NCBI GenBank assembly: GCA_018713245.1
Contig: DVFM01000007.1
Span: forward strand, 1-49,339
Source of the DNA: Candidatus Merdivicinus intestinavium
GTDB lineage: Bacteria; Bacillota; Clostridia; Oscillospirales; Ruminococcaceae
DNA length: 49,339 nt
Direction: 5' to 3'
Every line of letters starts with the position of its first letter. The stretch's first letter is position 1. Under the pieces are notes generated by a model, which made no database searches, was not told the DNA's origin, and was given only the letters and a program-made list of their open reading frames with translations. The translations under genes and the position numbers were made by a program. This document shows, in pieces, positions 47,185 through 49,339 of this stretch.

Positions 47185-49209
47185 ATGCATTTGGTTTTGG
47201 GAATTGATACCGGCGGCACCTACACGGACGCCGTTTTATACGACACGGAGGCGCGCAGAGTTGTGGCCTCCGGCAAGGCGCAGACCACCCGGGACGACCT
47301 GTCCCGGGGCATCGGCGCGGTGATGGACACCCTCCCCGGAGAGCTTCTGCGGCAGGTGGAGTCCCTCTCCCTCTCCACCACCCTGGCCACCAACGCCTGC
47401 GTGGAGGACAAGGGCGGCCGGGCCAAGCTCATCTTTATCGGCGCGGAGGAACAGGCCGTGGCGGAAACAGGGGCCAAATACGGCCTCCCCTCCGCGAACG
47501 AAATCTTTTTCGTTGACGCGGAGATCCAGTTTGACGGCAGCGTCTCCCGGGAGCCGGACTGGGACGCCTTTCTGCGGGACATCCCGCCCTTCCTGGAGGG
47601 GGCGGACTCCCTGGCGGTGGTGGCGTTTCAGGGAATCCGGAACCCCACTCTGGAGCAGAAGGCAAAGCAGCTTTTAATGGAACGCTTCGGCCTGTTCACC
47701 GTCTGCGGCCACGAGCTTTTCTGGAGCCTCAACTACATCAAGCGGGGCGCCAGCACCCTTTTAAACGCCCGGCTGATCCCGGTCATCACCGACTTTCTGG
47801 CGGCCATCCATAAAAACCTGGAAGCCCGGGGCATCTCCGCCCCCGTGGTCATCGTCCGCAGCGACGGCACCCTCATGTCGGAGGAATTTTCCCTGGAGCG
47901 CCCGGTGGAAACCATCCTCTGCGGGCCGGCGGCCAGCGTGCTGGGCGGCGTGACCCTGTCCGGCGCGGAAAACTGCGCCATTGTGGACATGGGCGGCACC
48001 ACCACCGACATCGCCCTGGTCCGGGACGGCGCGCCCATCCGCGGCGAAGGGGGCGTTTCCATCGGCAAATGGGACACCTTTGTGGATTCGGTTTACATTC
48101 ACACCGTCGGCCTGGGCGGCGACAGCTGGGTGCGGCTGTCTAAACCCGGCGACACGGACGACGGCCTGCTCATAGGCCCCCAGCGGGTGCTTCCTCTCTG
48201 CGCGGCGGCGTCCCGCTGGCCCCAGGTGCGGGAGGGGCTGCGGGAGCTGGCGGAGCGGATGCCGGAATCCACCCACCCGCTGCATGAACACCTCTGCCTT
48301 GTGCGGGACATTTCCGGCGACCCGCATTATTCCGAACGGGAACGCCGGATCTGCGAAGTCCTGCGGGACGGCGCGCTCCGCATCGACCGCCTGGCCGAAG
48401 CCGTCGGAGCGGACCTCTACACGCTGGACACTCGCCGGCTGGAATCGGAGGGCATCCTCCTCCGCTGCGGCTTCACCCCCACCGACGCCATGCACATCCG
48501 GGGGGATTTCACCCGATTTGACGCGGAGGCCTCCCGGCTGGCGGCGGCCTTTCTGGCAAACCGGCTGGAAATCACGGCGGAGACGCTCTGCGAACGGGTT
48601 TACGAACGGGTCAAAAAGGAGCTTTACCTCCATGTACTGCGGGCCCTGCTGGAGAACCTCTCCCCCGCCTTCCGGAAAAACGGCCTGGGGGACGGCCTGG
48701 AGCGGATTTTAGAGGAAAGCTGGAAAAACCGGGACTGCCCCGACCCGATGCTCCACCTTCTCCCCCGCACCCAAATGGCGCTGGTGGGGATCGGCGCTTC
48801 CACCCACCTGTTCCTGCCCGATGTGGCGAAAGCGCTGGGGACCCACTGCATCATCCCGGAAAATGCGGCGGTGGCCAACGCCCTGGGGGCCGTCACCGGA
48901 CGGGTTTCCGCTTCGGTGACGGCGGAAATTCTGGAGGCGGGCCCTGCCGAGGAGGACGGCTGCTACATCTGCACCCCCCGCCGGCGGGTCTTTGAGCCGG
49001 ACCGGGAGGCCGCCTTCTCCAAAGCGGGCGAGCTGGCCCGAACCGAGGCGGAGGAGGAAGCCCGCCGCCGCGGCGCCAAGGGCGAGCTTCTGGTCACCGT
49101 GCGCAGCGCCACCCAGACCGCCCGGGTGGGACAGGACGCGGTCAATTCCCACGACCTGGTACTGTTTCAGGCCGTGACGGCCGTCGCCAGCGGCAGCGCA
49201 GGGTTTTAA
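47185..49209 (+). CDS. Hydantoinase/oxoprolinase-family (HyuA-like) protein with inserted helix module
   Basis: A 674-residue ASKHA-fold protein of the HyuA/acetone carboxylase-beta group. Motifs: GIDTGGTYTDAVLYD (phosphate 1), SLSTTLATNACVED, ETILCGPAASVLGG and AIVDMGGTTTDIALV (phosphate 2), GVGIG-type GGVSIGKW, VGIGASTHLF near the C-terminus, and GFTPTDAMH. Residues about 383-428 (ERERRICEVLRDGALRI, LAEAVGADLYTLDTRRLESEGIL) interrupt the usual order and look like a winged helix. No HyuB partner is nearby. ATP-dependent ring opening of hydantoin or 5-oxoproline-like compounds is inferred. Start follows AAGGAGG. Confidence 0.88.
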   Translation: MHLVLGIDTGGTYTDAVLYDTEARRVVASGKAQTTRDDLSRGIGAVMDTLPGELLRQVESLSLSTTLATNACVEDKGGRAKLIFIGAEEQAVAETGAKYGLPSANEIFFVDAEIQFDGSVSREPDWDAFLRDIPPFLEGADSLAVVAFQGIRNPTLEQKAKQLLMERFGLFTVCGHELFWSLNYIKRGASTLLNARLIPVITDFLAAIHKNLEARGISAPVVIVRSDGTLMSEEFSLERPVETILCGPAASVLGGVTLSGAENCAIVDMGGTTTDIALVRDGAPIRGEGGVSIGKWDTFVDSVYIHTVGLGGDSWVRLSKPGDTDDGLLIGPQRVLPLCAAASRWPQVREGLRELAERMPESTHPLHEHLCLVRDISGDPHYSERERRICEVLRDGALRIDRLAEAVGADLYTLDTRRLESEGILLRCGFTPTDAMHIRGDFTRFDAEASRLAAAFLANRLEITAETLCERVYERVKKELYLHVLRALLENLSPAFRKNGLGDGLERILEESWKNRDCPDPMLHLLPRTQMALVGIGASTHLFLPDVAKALGTHCIIPENAAVANALGAVTGRVSASVTAEILEAGPAEEDGCYICTPRRRVFEPDREAAFSKAGELARTEAEEEARRRGAKGELLVTVRSATQTARVGQDAVNSHDLVLFQAVTAVASGSAGF

Positions 49210-49245
49210 TTCCCCGCAAAAAGGGGCCCCGCCTTTCTAAAAACA

Positions 49246-49279
49246 CGGCGTGCCTCTCCCATCCGGGAGAGACACGCCG
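49246..49279 (-). terminator. Terminator of an off-window leftward gene
   Basis: CGGCGTG plus CTCTCCC pairs with GGGAGAG plus CACGCCG with one mismatch, loop ATCC. On the minus strand it is followed by TGTTTTTAG. It probably ends a minus-strand gene beyond the right edge; the plus-strand gene also ends just before it. Bases 49280-49339 show nothing else recognisable. Confidence 0.7.
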
Positions 49280-49339
49280 CCTGTCGAAAAAGAGAGAATG
49301 GTCTGACAAATTGCACACAGAGGTGTTATTTGCTGACGC

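Noticed and set aside
1-49339. CRISPR arrays, insertion sequences, prophage or integrase genes
   Set aside because: No regular repeat-spacer array, transposase, terminal inverted repeats or phage genes were seen; the repeats found are coding repeats or promoter duplications.

Overview
The window is chromosomal DNA of about 58-60% G+C from a spore-forming, gut-type Firmicute, most likely a Clostridia/Oscillospirales lineage. This rests on a spore germination protease gene (gpr) divergent from rpsT, a SpoIVFA/SpoIVFB-like gene pair, a tetrahydrofolate riboswitch on a folate ECF transporter gene, a type-3 prolyl-tRNA synthetase, and many sigma-A promoters with 17-bp spacers. No phage, transposase, CRISPR array, tRNA or rRNA gene is visible inside the window. 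Two tandem near-consensus promoters at the left edge fire out of it.

Layout. 1-250: leftward tandem promoters. 257-2934: split chromate-transporter pair divergent from a LysR regulator, then a GNAT gene. 3020-6960 (minus): secG, rnr, a probable nuclease-like protein and a YhhN membrane protein. 7136-9439 (minus): a LacI regulator (apparently ACG-started) and an MFS permease. 9442-10565 (minus): M23 + M50 pair resembling SpoIVFA/SpoIVFB. 10726-12390: EEP hydrolase and a Cys-rich membrane protein. 12550-14445 (minus): orphan L-fucose isomerase with a strong promoter. 14548-15492: XRE regulator divergent from a small membrane protein. 15543-20858: pyruvate kinase, then a plus-strand run of HTH-nucleotidyltransferase, small Cys protein, PrmA and a large methyltransferase. 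21149-24692: two XRE proteins, HxlR, and a URO-D-family protein. 24959-26963: NCS2 purine-type permease and an AT-rich GNAT.

27066-38452 is the main catabolic locus. A leftward operon encodes two ABC permeases, a lipoprotein binding protein and a GH130 phosphorylase closely resembling the gut N-glycan Man-beta-1,4-GlcNAc phosphorylases. A second leftward unit encodes a GH38 alpha-mannosidase and a LacI regulator behind a tandemly duplicated promoter. A divergent rightward operon, under a perfect cre site, encodes a TIM-barrel isomerase/epimerase and a Gfo/Idh/MocA oxidoreductase. Together these suggest uptake and stripping of host high-mannose or core N-glycan fragments.

38585-49339: TVP38-family membrane protein, proS, a HAD-GNAT fusion, a Vat-like acetyltransferase, riboswitch-controlled folT, a GNAT, rpsT/gpr, a degenerate AGCS-like membrane protein where spoIIP usually lies, and a hydantoinase/oxoprolinase-family protein. 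Most coding is compact, with ATGA/GTGA overlaps inside operons and clear hairpin terminators between convergent units.
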